A DNA stretch of 64,000 nucleotides from Phyllobacterium sp. YR531 (GCF_000282595.1 NZ_AKIZ01000022.1:1-64000); one strand, 5' to 3'. Numbered from the stretch's first letter, positions 51,153 through 59,996 are shown. Program-made: numbers and translations. The notes: generated from the letters alone by a model not told the origin.

Positions 51153-51395
51153 ATTGCACGCATAAGAACTGTGGAAAGGCAAGTGTGCATGTCGAGGCAC
51201 AATGCCGGAGTTAGCACATCCATTCCTTTATCCCAACGAATTCGATGATTACAGAGATAAAATTGAGAATAATAGTCATCTTTCAACAGGCGTTAGTACA
51301 ATATCGCTGCAGCTTGAACGGAAATGGGTTCATCTAACGATAGTTCGACAATTAAGGAGGTCTTATTTCGATTAGTCTACGCGGGTCAATTCAAG
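51153..51395. promoter_or_regulatory. Upstream region of the exporter with iron-box-like motif
   Basis: AATTGAGAATAATAGTCAT at 51261-51279 contains TGA-N9-TCA, the spacing of the rhizobial RirA box, and shares AATTGAGAAT with 15951-15960 upstream of the porin. It is about 110-125 bp before the exporter start. No coding frame is seen in this gap. Confidence 0.4.
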
Positions 51396-52265
51396 CTATT
51401 TCAGCTCAAAACCAAGTTTTCGTATTACGGTCAAAAGCTCGTGGCGCTTTTTCAAAGCTTCTTTTGTACCAATTCTCCGGCTCACTTGTTCGGTCCAATC
51501 AATAGACGACATAAGCTGGATTTTTTGGAAGATACGTAAGGCAGCGTTGTAGTCAGACAGGCCTTCTGATTCCGCGTCACGCTTATACTGCTCATTGTGA
51601 ACTACAATGGATTGCGGTAGTCGCGGTTTAATATCGGTCTTGATTGACAGGTCAGGGTAGCCAACAGTCAGTCCGAAGACAGAAAATACTTCGTCAGGCA
51701 GATTTAATTCCTTGGCAACTGTTGCAGGATCATTGCGCAGTGCGCCGATGTAACAAGTGCCGAGACCAATTGATTCAAAGGCGATCACAGCGTTTTGTGC
51801 TGCTAACGTCGCGTCGATTACGGCAAGAAGAAAACTCTCCAGATAATCCAGCCCATCCGATGTTTCGCTCCGTTCGGCTGTAATACGGCGCGCGCGGGAA
51901 AGATCAGCAAGCCAGACAAGGAGCAAAGGCGCCTGATCGATCTGCTTCTGATTACCAGCTATCGCATTGATCCGCGCCTTACGCGCACTATCCTCGACAG
52001 TAACTACACTCCATGCTTGCAGGTTCGATGACGTCGACGCGGATTGAGCGGCGGCGATTGCAAGATCAATTGCTGCGGATGGAACAGGTTGCGGCAGGTA
52101 AAAACGTATGCTGCGATGGGAAAGAAGAGTTTCTAACATATCCCCAGCATTATGGCCGTCAGGTAAATCGACATCTGCGCCGTAGCGCGCGCGTAACAAT
52201 TGACCGATACGATCATCCGCAGGCCCGCCCCCAGAGGAAACTTTGCTTTTGTTGGCAGTGGACAT
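51396..52265 (-). CDS. NADPH-dependent nitroreductase-family flavoprotein
   Basis: A 289-residue FMN enzyme of the NfsA-type nitroreductase superfamily. LETLLSHRSIRFYLPQPVPS carries the R-S-[VI]-R box; AAAQSASTSSNLQAWSVV the FMN region; LGTCYIGALRNDPATVAKEL the FMN-binding C-terminal loop; VFGLTVGYPDLSIKTDIKPRLP the pattern of the 'NADPH-dependent oxidoreductase' subgroup. ATG at 52265 (MSTANKSKV) follows AAGGACC. As the last gene of the organosulfur operon it is a candidate source of reduced FMN for the LLM monooxygenase, though the usual SsuE is a different fold. Confidence 0.86.
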   Translation of the reverse strand: MSTANKSKVSSGGGPADDRIGQLLRARYGADVDLPDGHNAGDMLETLLSHRSIRFYLPQPVPSAAIDLAIAAAQSASTSSNLQAWSVVTVEDSARKARINAIAGNQKQIDQAPLLLVWLADLSRARRITAERSETSDGLDYLESFLLAVIDATLAAQNAVIAFESIGLGTCYIGALRNDPATVAKELNLPDEVFSVFGLTVGYPDLSIKTDIKPRLPQSIVVHNEQYKRDAESEGLSDYNAALRIFQKIQLMSSIDWTEQVSRRIGTKEALKKRHELLTVIRKLGFELK

Positions 52266-52299
52266 TGAGTGGGTCCTTATTTCCAGTATTGCAGAGCGT

Positions 52300-53088
52300 T
52301 TATTCAACAACTCGCCGCCAACGCAATAAATAGGCTTCGGCAGCGCCAGCTATCCGATTTAGAGCAAATCCGACAAGGCCGAGTATAAAGACGCCGACCA
52401 TGACCAGCGCCATATCGAAATGTTCCCGGCCGGCAATGATCAAGCTTCCAACTCCCCTACCTATCGCGAGGAAGTATTCTGCCCCAACGGTTGCAAGCCA
52501 AGAATAGATCAGGCCCAGATGAACCCCGGTTGCTATGGATGGCAAGGCCGATGGCAGAAATATTCGTGTGATCCGCTGCAAGGGTGTGAATCTCAATGCA
52601 TGCCCGACTTCGATAAGATCGCGCGGTGCGCTGCGCATTCCCTCATAGGTATTGAGTACAACCGGAATAAAGGCGGCGATGGCAACAAACACGATTTTGG
52701 CCTGTTCGCCAAAGCCAAACCAGATCGATATCAACGGAATCCAAGCTAAAAGTGATATTTGCTTCAATCCATTGAAACTTGGAGTGATTAGTGCATCGGC
52801 TGTACGCGATAGTGCGAGAACTGTCGCAAAGACAATGCCGACGATAGAACCGATAAAAAACCCTGCAATGTTTCGGGACAAGCTGATGCTCAGTTCACCT
52901 ATAAGGTTATTGTCTATCAGTTCACGCTTTGCTGTCAGGAAAACGTTCTCCAGCGAAGGCAAAAATCGCGGATCGACAAGGCCCGTCCGACTAGATACTT
53001 CCCATATAATGAGGAGCAGTATAGGAATTGTCAGCCCGCGTCGGATTTTTACTGCTCGTCTGGTTTTCAGTGCAGATTGAACCGACAT
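52300..53088 (-). CDS. SsuC-like ABC transporter permease 2
   Basis: A 262-residue inner-membrane permease (BPD_transp_1). About six helices; the coupling segment EVGHALRFTPLQRITRIFLPSALPSIATGV is the EAA loop. GTG-free start at ATG 53088, whose first base is shared with the previous stop codon (TAATG), showing coupled translation. The much longer upstream frame is antisense-like noise. Together with the first permease it may form a heterodimeric channel. The family moves alkanesulfonates, taurine or nitrate-type anions. Confidence 0.9.
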   Translation of the reverse strand: MSVQSALKTRRAVKIRRGLTIPILLLIIWEVSSRTGLVDPRFLPSLENVFLTAKRELIDNNLIGELSISLSRNIAGFFIGSIVGIVFATVLALSRTADALITPSFNGLKQISLLAWIPLISIWFGFGEQAKIVFVAIAAFIPVVLNTYEGMRSAPRDLIEVGHALRFTPLQRITRIFLPSALPSIATGVHLGLIYSWLATVGAEYFLAIGRGVGSLIIAGREHFDMALVMVGVFILGLVGFALNRIAGAAEAYLLRWRRVVE

Positions 53089-53921
53089 TAATCCGCCCCC
53101 TCTTTTTTCCAGCGCTGCAGGTAGTTTTCGGAGGCATCTAGGCTTTTGTCCATGGCAAAGCCGATAAGACCAATAGTGATCATCGCGACCATCACCACAT
53201 CCAGCCAAAACATTTGCCGCCCCCATACAAGGAGGTAGCCCAGCCCCTCTGATGAGGCTAGCAATTCCACACCAACAAGCGCTGTCCAGGAATGGGTCAG
53301 TCCATAACGAATACCGGTAAAAATAGCAGGAGCTGCGCCGGGCAGAACAATAAGACGTAAGGTTTGCCAACGGCTAAAGCGCAGCGCGTGGCCGACTTCC
53401 ACAAAATCGGCTGGGACAGCACGTATTCCCGCTGCAGTGTTCATTGCCATCGGGACCAGTGCACCTTTGGCGATCACAATAATCTTTAGCGTTTCCCCGA
53501 TCCCGAAAATAAGCATCAGCAGTGGTATCCACCCAAGGGTGGGAATCTGGGCAAAGGCGAGAAACAGGGGGCGGACGTAATCATCAACCCGTCGTGACAA
53601 ACCCATGCCCATGCCGAGCGCAAGACCAGCTAAAGCTCCGAAAATGAACCCAATCACAACACGTCTAAGACTAACGCCCGCATGATAAAGGATTTCGCCC
53701 GATCCAATCATTTCAATCATTGTAGAATAGACATAGGCCGGCGATGGCAGAATTTGTTCGGGTAGCCAGCCTCGATCCGATGCAATCCACCAAAGTAGGG
53801 TCAAAGAGACTGGCAGAAAGAGAGCTACCGCAGTCCTGCGCGCGCGCCGGGCTGTGAAAAACTTTTTGCCGCTTCGGCTTTTGACCGAAGCGGATGAAAC
53901 TGTATCGGCAGAGAATGTCAT
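53088..53921 (-). CDS. SsuC-like ABC transporter permease 1
   Basis: A 277-residue permease of the same family, with a basic cytoplasmic N-terminus (SASVKSRSGKKFFTARRARRTA) and six helices. The EAA loop is EVGHALRFSRWQTLRLIVLPGAAPAIFTGI, nearly parallel to that of the other permease, so the two genes arose by duplication. The pairing of two permeases is unusual against the single ssuC of E. coli, but occurs in rhizobial sulfonate and aryl-sulfate clusters. It lies downstream of the binding-protein gene (28-bp gap). Confidence 0.9.
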   Translation of the reverse strand: MTFSADTVSSASVKSRSGKKFFTARRARRTAVALFLPVSLTLLWWIASDRGWLPEQILPSPAYVYSTMIEMIGSGEILYHAGVSLRRVVIGFIFGALAGLALGMGMGLSRRVDDYVRPLFLAFAQIPTLGWIPLLMLIFGIGETLKIIVIAKGALVPMAMNTAAGIRAVPADFVEVGHALRFSRWQTLRLIVLPGAAPAIFTGIRYGLTHSWTALVGVELLASSEGLGYLLVWGRQMFWLDVVMVAMITIGLIGFAMDKSLDASENYLQRWKKEGAD

Positions 53922-53949
53922 TCGTTATCGTAAACCAATCGCGCCGGGC

Positions 53950-55026
53950 TCAGGAACCGAGCGGCTTGCCGTTCGAACCATAGGCCTGCCAGAAATTCTG
54001 AAGCCCGAACTTATCCAACGAAGTTTTGAGGTATTTGGGCTCAAACCAGCCATCCGTACTAACGTCGCGGCGGATGAGGCCAAACTCTTTTGCCTTGATA
54101 CCTTGCTTCTGATACTGAGAAACCAGCAGATCGTCGATCAGCGGGGAGTTGCGGTAGGCGAGTTTATCATTGCTGAAGTAATCTTCCAGAATCGGAATCG
54201 CAGTGCCGGATTTATGCCATAGCTCAAACAAGGCGGCACGGTTTGGCTCGTCCGAAGACCATTGAGCTGCTTTGACGAAAGCATCGACCACCCGCTGTGT
54301 AATTTCAGGGTGCTCATTGATAAAAGCCTCCCGCGCAACGATACCGGCATTGCGGCCAAAGCGGGGATCGTCGCCTTTAGTGGTATAGATCACCTTGGCA
54401 TTGCCTTGGGCGGCGAGATTAATGAGAGCAGTATCACCGAAGGCAGCGTCGATATCCTGACTGGTCAGCGCAGCCACAGTGCCAGCACTATCGAGGTTCG
54501 TTACCTGCAGGTCCTTTTCTGTTAGTCCATTTGCCTCCAGAATTTTGATTGCTGCAAGATGCCCATTGGTTCCGCGCTGATAGGCTACCTTTTTGCCCTT
54601 CAAATCAGTAACCGAATTGATACCGGAGTCCTTGGCAACTGCCAGGTAAAGTGGTTTGCGCGCGCCACTTGCCAAGAGATACTTGGTTTTCAAGCCATTA
54701 GCACGACCGATGAGAGAGGGGAGGTCGCCTTGGTAAGCGAAGTCTAGTTGATCATTGGCAAACCCTTCATTGACTGCAGGACCTGCACCCTTAAAGAAAA
54801 ACCACTCGATCTTGATATTTGGATCATTGGCAAATTCTTTTTCGAGATATTCGCCAGCGCGAGCAGTGGCAGCAGAAGTCCCTTCCGAATAAGGACGGCT
54901 ATCAAGTCCGATAGCGGCATAGCCCACATGGATCGTTAGCGGTTCTGCAGCAATAGCTGGCAAAGCCAGTACCGAGGCAGTAAAAACGGCCATCAAAGCC
55001 CGCCGTGATAATTGGAGGATAGTCAT
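53950..55026 (-). CDS. Aliphatic sulfonate-type ABC substrate-binding protein
   Basis: A 358-residue periplasmic protein of the SsuA/TauA/NrtA (NMT1/OmpA-type) group. Signal peptide to about residue 27 with RRALMAVFTASVLALPAIA/A. The mature part has IHVGYAAIGLDSRPYSEGTS, GAGPAVNEGFANDQLDFAYQG, DLPSLIGRANGLKTKYLLAS, and GKKVAYQRGTNGHLAA. The pattern suits sulfonates or sulfate esters; the ligand cannot be read. ATG at 55026 follows GGAG. The next gene upstream is the ATPase with 1 bp between. Confidence 0.9.
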   Translation of the reverse strand: MTILQLSRRALMAVFTASVLALPAIAAEPLTIHVGYAAIGLDSRPYSEGTSAATARAGEYLEKEFANDPNIKIEWFFFKGAGPAVNEGFANDQLDFAYQGDLPSLIGRANGLKTKYLLASGARKPLYLAVAKDSGINSVTDLKGKKVAYQRGTNGHLAAIKILEANGLTEKDLQVTNLDSAGTVAALTSQDIDAAFGDTALINLAAQGNAKVIYTTKGDDPRFGRNAGIVAREAFINEHPEITQRVVDAFVKAAQWSSDEPNRAALFELWHKSGTAIPILEDYFSNDKLAYRNSPLIDDLLVSQYQKQGIKAKEFGLIRRDVSTDGWFEPKYLKTSLDKFGLQNFWQAYGSNGKPLGS

Positions 55027-55027
55027 G

Positions 55028-55921
55028 TCAAATCTCCGTTGAGGAATAGAGTGTTTGGCGGTTCGCTTTCGCATTCAATGCGATTGGCACAGCCGATACA
55101 GCTGCTGTCGTGCGGCGCTTTTGCGGGCCTGGCTTTGCTTGCACTGGCCGAGCTTTGGAGGTGGCTGTTGTGCTTTCGAGAACTTCGAGAACATGATTGC
55201 GAATATGTGCAAGCTGGTTCGAAGTGCGCTCTCGCGGATGTGGCAGATTGACGGGTACAATCTCTTTGATCCGACCGGGGCGTGGAGACATCACAACGAC
55301 TCGATCTCCAAGATAAACCGCTTCATCGACATCATGAGTTACGAGAATCATAGTAATCTGTTCTCTCGCCCAGATGTCTTGTAGCTCTCCTTGGAGCCGG
55401 GCCTTCGTAATGGCGTCAAGCGCTCCAAAAGGCTCATCAAGAAAAAGCACGTCGGGTCGGTTCACCAAGCCTCGCGCAATTCCAGCGCGCTGTGCCATGC
55501 CACCGGAAAGCTGGTGTGGATATGCTTTTTCAAAGCCAGCCAATCCGACCAATTCGATCTGGTCCGTTACTAGCTGGCGCTTCTCATCTTTGGTGAAGCC
55601 GGAATTCTGCAATCCAAGTGCAACATTGCGCTCGACGGTCAGCCACGGGAAAAGCCTAGGCTCTTGGAACACGATACCCCGATCCAACGATGGACCCTTA
55701 ACTACCTTTCCGGCATGTTCGATATTCCCATTGTGTCCAGTGTCAAGACCTGCGCCCAGCCGGAGAAGAGTGGATTTGCCACAACCACTGGCCCCCACAA
55801 TTGTAACGAACTCTCCCTCGGCTATATCTAGGCTGACGCTATCGAGGGCAGTAATTGTATTTCCGTTGACCTGAAAACGCCGGGTCACGTCCTTGATGTG
55901 TACATGCTTCTGATTTGGCAC
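55028..55921 (-). CDS. SsuB-like ABC transporter ATPase
   Basis: A 297-residue ATPase. Walker A VGASGCGKST (about residue 43), Q-loop IVFQEPRLFPWLTV, signature LSGGMAQRAGIARGL, Walker B VLFLDEPFGALDAITK and H-loop VTHDVDEAVYLGDR. The C-terminal ~60 residues (after residue 240) are a basic, low-complexity tail. The start is GTG at 55921 with GAGG eight bases upstream. It drives the import through the two permeases and lies 21 bp downstream of the monooxygenase. Confidence 0.92.
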   Translation of the reverse strand: MPNQKHVHIKDVTRRFQVNGNTITALDSVSLDIAEGEFVTIVGASGCGKSTLLRLGAGLDTGHNGNIEHAGKVVKGPSLDRGIVFQEPRLFPWLTVERNVALGLQNSGFTKDEKRQLVTDQIELVGLAGFEKAYPHQLSGGMAQRAGIARGLVNRPDVLFLDEPFGALDAITKARLQGELQDIWAREQITMILVTHDVDEAVYLGDRVVVMSPRPGRIKEIVPVNLPHPRERTSNQLAHIRNHVLEVLESTTATSKARPVQAKPGPQKRRTTAAVSAVPIALNAKANRQTLYSSTEI

Positions 55922-55942
55922 GGTGCTACCTCGCTCTTGATA

Positions 55943-57298
55943 CTATTCAGCTGCCACAGCCTGGCGTGCTGGGTGCTGAGGCTCCCGCAGCCCGAGATGA
56001 TTGCGAAGCGTGTTCCCTTCGTATTCATTGCGGAACAGACCGCGCTTGCGAAGTTCAGGAAGGACATGTTCAACAAAATCGGTAAGCCCAACTGGCAAAT
56101 GCGGGGGCATGACATTGAAACCGTCTGCAGCTCCTGTATTGAACCAGTCTTCCATTTGATCAACGATCGTCGAGGCAGTTCCGACCACCTGCCAATGGCC
56201 TCGCGCGCCAGCGACCCGCAAATAGAGTTGCCGAATGGTTAGGTTCTCGCGTCGAGCAAGTTCAATCATCAATTTCTGCCGGCTCTTGCTGCCGTTGGTT
56301 TCGGTGACATCCGGCAATGGGCCGTCGAGCGGATATTGTGAAAGGTCAACATCTCCCGCCATCCCATTAAGCAGCGACAGGCCAACAGCCGGGTGGATCA
56401 ACTCTTGAATCTGCTGGAATTTTTCTTCAGCTTCCGACTGTGTCTTGCCGACAACCGGGAAAATGCCAGGCATAATCTTCAAATCATCAGCAGAACGACC
56501 GTATCTTGTTAGTCTGCTTTTGACATCGCTATAGAAAGCACGTGCGTCGTTGATGTCCTGATGCGCAGTAAAGATTACCTCTGCGGTACGGGCGGCCAAA
56601 TTGCGCCCGGGTTCAGACGAGCCGGCCTGAACAATGACGGGATGTCCCTGCGGTGCCCGCGATACATTCAACGGGCCCCGGACTTTGAAATGTTTGCCAT
56701 GATGATTGAGCAAATGCTGCTTCGACGGATCATAGAAAATGCCGCTTTCCTTGTTTCTGACGAACGCATCAATCTCCCACGTATCCCAAAGGCCGACGAC
56801 AACATCAGCAAACTCCTCTGCTCGCTCATAACGGTCTGCATGAGCGACGTGATGATCACGATTAAAGTTATGAGCCTCGTTCTCGCTTGAAGATGTCACG
56901 AGATTCCATCCTGCCCGGCCGCCGCTAATGTGATCGAGAGACGCAAACTTCCGAGCTATGTGATAGGGCTCGTTATAGGTAGTGGAAGCGGTGGCGACGA
57001 AGCCGATTTTCTTGGTCAGTGCAGCCAGTGCCGATAACAATGTAAGCGGTTCAAATTGAGCTACATAACGTTGAGCAGTGCGGCTCAGCGCTTCCGTGTC
57101 GGTACCGCGTGTTCCTACACCATCCGCCATAAAAATCAGGTCGAATTTTGCTTCTTCAGCTATGCGCGCAAGCTCTGCATAATGTGCAAAATTCGATCCT
57201 GCATCTGCCTGTGCTTCTGGATGGCGCCATGCAGCGATATGATGTCCAGTCGGGTAGAGAAAGGCTCCGAGTTTCAGCTGCTCTTGGCGTTTGCTCAT
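55943..57298 (-). CDS. LLM class flavin-dependent monooxygenase (NtaA/SnaA/DszA group)
   Basis: A 451-residue luciferase-like monooxygenase. FLYPTGHHIAAWRHPEAQAD at the start, KFDLIFMADGVGTRG, FEPLTLLSALAALTKKIGFV ATA-type strand, SGGRAGWNLVTSS and HGKHFKVRGPLN with PQGHPVIVQAGSSEPG are landmarks of the nitrilotriacetate/pristinamycin/dibenzothiophene sulfone group. It needs reduced FMN. Placed first in a sulfonate-type transport operon, its job is probably release of sulphite from an imported organosulfur compound. ATG at 57298 follows GGAAAG; a TTG just upstream is not needed. Confidence 0.92.
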   Translation of the reverse strand: MSKRQEQLKLGAFLYPTGHHIAAWRHPEAQADAGSNFAHYAELARIAEEAKFDLIFMADGVGTRGTDTEALSRTAQRYVAQFEPLTLLSALAALTKKIGFVATASTTYNEPYHIARKFASLDHISGGRAGWNLVTSSSENEAHNFNRDHHVAHADRYERAEEFADVVVGLWDTWEIDAFVRNKESGIFYDPSKQHLLNHHGKHFKVRGPLNVSRAPQGHPVIVQAGSSEPGRNLAARTAEVIFTAHQDINDARAFYSDVKSRLTRYGRSADDLKIMPGIFPVVGKTQSEAEEKFQQIQELIHPAVGLSLLNGMAGDVDLSQYPLDGPLPDVTETNGSKSRQKLMIELARRENLTIRQLYLRVAGARGHWQVVGTASTIVDQMEDWFNTGAADGFNVMPPHLPVGLTDFVEHVLPELRKRGLFRNEYEGNTLRNHLGLREPQHPARQAVAAE

Positions 57299-57433
57299 GA
57301 TCAAGCTTTCCGTAAATCGAGTTACGGGAAGCCTAAGCGCGATTATCTAATCACTACAGAAATGGTATTCTTTAAATCTCGGGTATTGGAGTTTTCTCTT
57401 TTATTGGCATTCAGACCGCTGTGGTGATTGTCA

Positions 57434-58456
57434 TCACGATGCGCTTGCAGACGATCCGTTCAAACTATTCGCGCAATCTATGATTGTGTCCCGGTGCGGA
57501 CGAGGGTTGAATCCAAGTACTTTGCGAACCTTTTGTGTGGTCAGGAGAAACTTATGTCCGATAAGCGGGGCAAGTGGCTTGAGGTTAGGTAGAAAGGGCA
57601 AAAGAATTTTGACGAGAAATTCCGGTAGCTGGCGGGTGGGGACCTTCTTGCCTTTAATGCCCAATCCGGAGCGCAATACGCCAGCAATCTCATCCATCCA
57701 CATGAAGTTTCCTGCCGCGATGAAGCGCTCTCCAGCAGCATCTTTTGAGATCATTGCCCGTACATGTATATCCGCAAGGTCGCGCACATCGACGATCCAA
57801 AATCCGAGTTTCGGTATAACTCGTGGAAAGCCATTCAAGAGATCCTGTATGATTTTAACTGAACCCAGATTATGAGGTGCGAGAACCGGCCCAAACACGG
57901 CACCAGGCAAAACAGTAGTAAACTCAGTCGTTCTGCGGTGTTCATTCATGAACTCCCACGCCGCGCGTTCGGCAAGAATTTTGGATACTCGGTACGCGTC
58001 AAACTGAGGATCATCAGGATCAGCCCAGACGGTTTCGTCGCTGATACGTTTGGAAGTGAGAGGCGGGCGAGCGGTAGCGGCTGCCGAAGTCATGACAACG
58101 CGTTTCACACCTGCATTCACTGCAGCACGCAAGACGCGCAATGTCCCATCACGAGCAGGTTTGACATATGAATTCCTGTCAGCCGGATTGCCGCCACTCA
58201 ACGGTGAAGCGACGTGCATAACGTACGTGCAACCTTCCATGGCCTCGTTCCAACCCCGGTCATCCAGAAGATCCGCAACCACAAATGAGAGTTTGCTTGA
58301 GTTCTCAACAAAAGGCTCAATAGCTCCACATACCTCTTCGGATCGCTTTAAATCCCGGAGCGTCGTGCGAACGTGATAACCGCACCGTAAAAGTTCTATG
58401 ATGCACCATTGGGCGACGAAGCCTGTGCCGCCTGTTACGAGTACTATTTCCGGCAT
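57434..58456 (-). CDS. NAD-dependent epimerase/dehydratase (dihydroflavonol reductase-like)
   Basis: A 340-residue extended SDR. VTGGTGFVAQWCIIELLRCG is the cofactor site, VMHVASPLSGGNPADRNSYV the mid-strand region and AYRVSKILAERAAWEF the Y-x-x-x-K catalytic pair. Wording around TSAAATARPPLTSKRISDE and RDLADIHVRAMISKDAAGER follows bacterial dihydroflavonol-4-reductase/'cinnamyl-alcohol' homologues that reduce aldehydes such as methylglyoxal. ATG at 58456 follows AGGGA. It lies downstream of the PmtA-like gene on the same strand (28 bp). Confidence 0.9.
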   Translation of the reverse strand: MPEIVLVTGGTGFVAQWCIIELLRCGYHVRTTLRDLKRSEEVCGAIEPFVENSSKLSFVVADLLDDRGWNEAMEGCTYVMHVASPLSGGNPADRNSYVKPARDGTLRVLRAAVNAGVKRVVMTSAAATARPPLTSKRISDETVWADPDDPQFDAYRVSKILAERAAWEFMNEHRRTTEFTTVLPGAVFGPVLAPHNLGSVKIIQDLLNGFPRVIPKLGFWIVDVRDLADIHVRAMISKDAAGERFIAAGNFMWMDEIAGVLRSGLGIKGKKVPTRQLPEFLVKILLPFLPNLKPLAPLIGHKFLLTTQKVRKVLGFNPRPHRDTIIDCANSLNGSSASAS

Positions 58457-58484
58457 GATTTTTCCCTGCGACGCTAACTATACT

Positions 58485-59102
58485 TTATACGGGTGACGTA
58501 AACATAAGTGGATTTATAACGTTCCGGCGCCTGCTGATACGATAGACTGACGCTGGGGGAAGATTTCGAACAGTCCCGCCAATACGAGTGGCTTTCAGCC
58601 CTAATCTATCGAGAATGGTTCGTGGCACAGGACATCGTGGACCATAGGTAAACTGATAGAAGCTGCCGCCGCTTCGGATATGAGAAAAAGCACCTCGAAG
58701 GATCGACATCACTTTACGCGGTGACATCGACAGTAGCGGCAATCCGCTCACAACTGCGCCAATACCGGATGAAACGGGCAGTTTGCAATCGGTCAATCGA
58801 GCTGCATCTAGGTTGAGAATAAAAGCATTTGGGAAACGTTGTTGCAAAACGTTGGAGAATTCTGTCCCGTATTCGACAAGTATGAGATCGGTCTCTCGTA
58901 ACCCGCGGCTCAAAAGCGCCCGTGTAAACACACCGGTGCCGGGCCCGAGTTCGAGTACAGGCGCGTGATTTACATCGATCTCGCTCGTAATCAAGCGTCC
59001 AAGGGATTGACCAGACGGTGCAATCGCTGCCACTCGGAATGGGTCAGACAGCCAAGTTCTAAAAAATTGCCATTGGTCAGAATGGGCACAGGCCTCGGTC
59101 AT
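58485..59102 (-). CDS. PmtA-like phospholipid N-methyltransferase family protein
   Basis: A 205-residue methyltransferase. FFRTWLSDPFRVAAIAPSGQ and VLELGPGTGVFTRALLSRG form the SAM motif of rhizobial PmtA and rRNA adenine methyltransferase folds; ILVEYGTEFSNVLQQRFP and VVSGLPLLSMSPRKVMSILR with FYQFTYGPRCPVP complete the pattern. In rhizobia PmtA makes phosphatidylcholine by methylating phosphatidylethanolamine; this copy may be a divergent paralogue, as a PmtA usually accompanies central metabolism. It starts a minus-strand operon with the reductase and is divergent from a TetR gene with two shared operator-like sites. Confidence 0.83.
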   Translation of the reverse strand: MTEACAHSDQWQFFRTWLSDPFRVAAIAPSGQSLGRLITSEIDVNHAPVLELGPGTGVFTRALLSRGLRETDLILVEYGTEFSNVLQQRFPNAFILNLDAARLTDCKLPVSSGIGAVVSGLPLLSMSPRKVMSILRGAFSHIRSGGSFYQFTYGPRCPVPRTILDRLGLKATRIGGTVRNLPPASVYRISRRRNVINPLMFTSPV

Positions 59103-59147
59103 AGTGGCTCCAGGTTTGGTTTATCGGGTTGCATTTGCGATATTGAG

Positions 59148-59194
59148 TCTACGGGTGTATACATTAATAATCATAATAAGTCTACAGTTGTAGA
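59148..59194. promoter_or_regulatory. Two TCTAC/GTAGA operator-like sites
   Basis: TCTACA-GT-TGTAGA (59181-59194) is a perfect inverted repeat; TCTACGGGTGTATA (59148-59161) is a close relative. They are 33 bp apart, about three helical turns, and lie between the divergent PmtA-like and TetR genes. They are the most likely binding sites of the TetR protein. Confidence 0.65.
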
Positions 59195-59207
59195 TTATGG
59201 AGTTTTG

Positions 59208-59807
59208 ATGTCAGAATGTTCATTTTTTCGACGCCGCGATGCCGCTGCTACCCGGGCCGCGATTCTTGAATCGGCTCGCAAAGCGTTTGTCACTTCAGGT
59301 TACGATGGAGCCGGGGTTCGGGAGATTGCGAAAGGTGCAGGCGTTACTGCAATGCTTATCAATCGCTATTTCGGTTCAAAGGAAGAATTGTTTGCGGAAG
59401 TGTTGGCGCTGGCAAACAAAAAACCAATTATTGCCACACCGGAAACGCTTCATTCGTCTAATCGCGTTGAGCTTATCAGCAAAGCTTTGCTCCAAGTCAC
59501 GAGGCCAGGCGCAACTGCACTTGATGGCTTCTTGATCATGCTACGATCCGTCTCAAATGAACGAGCGGTTCAAGCTGCTCGAGATGTTATTGAAGGTCAT
59601 CATCAGAAAAATGTGACAGACGCACTTTCTGGTGCAGATGCGCCGCAACGAGCTGCTATGCTTTTATCATTGGTGGCTGGCGTGCAGATAATGCGCCAGG
59701 TAATCGAATTGGAGGCATTGGGACAGAACTTCGACAAGGAACTAGAAGACTTGTTAAAGAGATTGATAACCGACCTCATCGACGAAAAGATTACCGAAGA
59801 TGTATGA
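59208..59807 (+). CDS. TetR/AcrR family transcriptional regulator
   Basis: A 199-residue repressor. HTH at residues 10-56: ATRAAILESARKAFVTSGYD, GAGVREIAKGAGVTAMLINR and YFGSKEELFAEVLA, a classical TetR recognition helix. The C-terminal portion is the usual helical domain. The ATG at 59208 is preceded by GGAG five bases upstream; an apparent extension to 58965 overlaps the divergent gene and is not credible. It is divergent from the PmtA-like/reductase operon. It is expected to repress both itself and that operon through the twin sites. Confidence 0.9.
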   Translation: MSECSFFRRRDAAATRAAILESARKAFVTSGYDGAGVREIAKGAGVTAMLINRYFGSKEELFAEVLALANKKPIIATPETLHSSNRVELISKALLQVTRPGATALDGFLIMLRSVSNERAVQAARDVIEGHHQKNVTDALSGADAPQRAAMLLSLVAGVQIMRQVIELEALGQNFDKELEDLLKRLITDLIDEKITEDV

Positions 59808-59812
59808 GTTGA

Positions 59813-59834
59813 TTCTCGCACGAGAAGAATTTTG
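59813..59834 (+). terminator. Weak hairpin after the TetR gene
   Basis: TTCTC (59813-59817) and GAGAA (59822-59826) pair around GCAC, followed by GAATTTT. It begins six bases after the TetR stop. The short stem makes it a modest candidate. Confidence 0.35.
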
Positions 59835-59996
59835 CCTGTCAGGGCAGAAGCAATAGCCCTTACCGCAAGGGCGATGTCAGTGGGATAGAGTTTAATTTAT
59901 ATCCAACTGGTTATTTGGTGCCGCTGACAATTCATTTGTGTAGTTAGCATCGCCGATACACATTTTGTGCTGTTCATTATTCGAGAGGAGCAGCAC

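Noticed and set aside
53089-53370. 94-residue N-terminal extension of the second SsuC-like permease
   Set aside because: It lies inside the first permease in another frame, is Cys/Arg-rich noise, and the coupled ATG at 53088 fits the family.
58965-59207. 81-residue extension of the TetR protein at 59208
   Set aside because: It overlaps the divergent PmtA-like gene and both operators; a strong GGAG marks the ATG at 59208.
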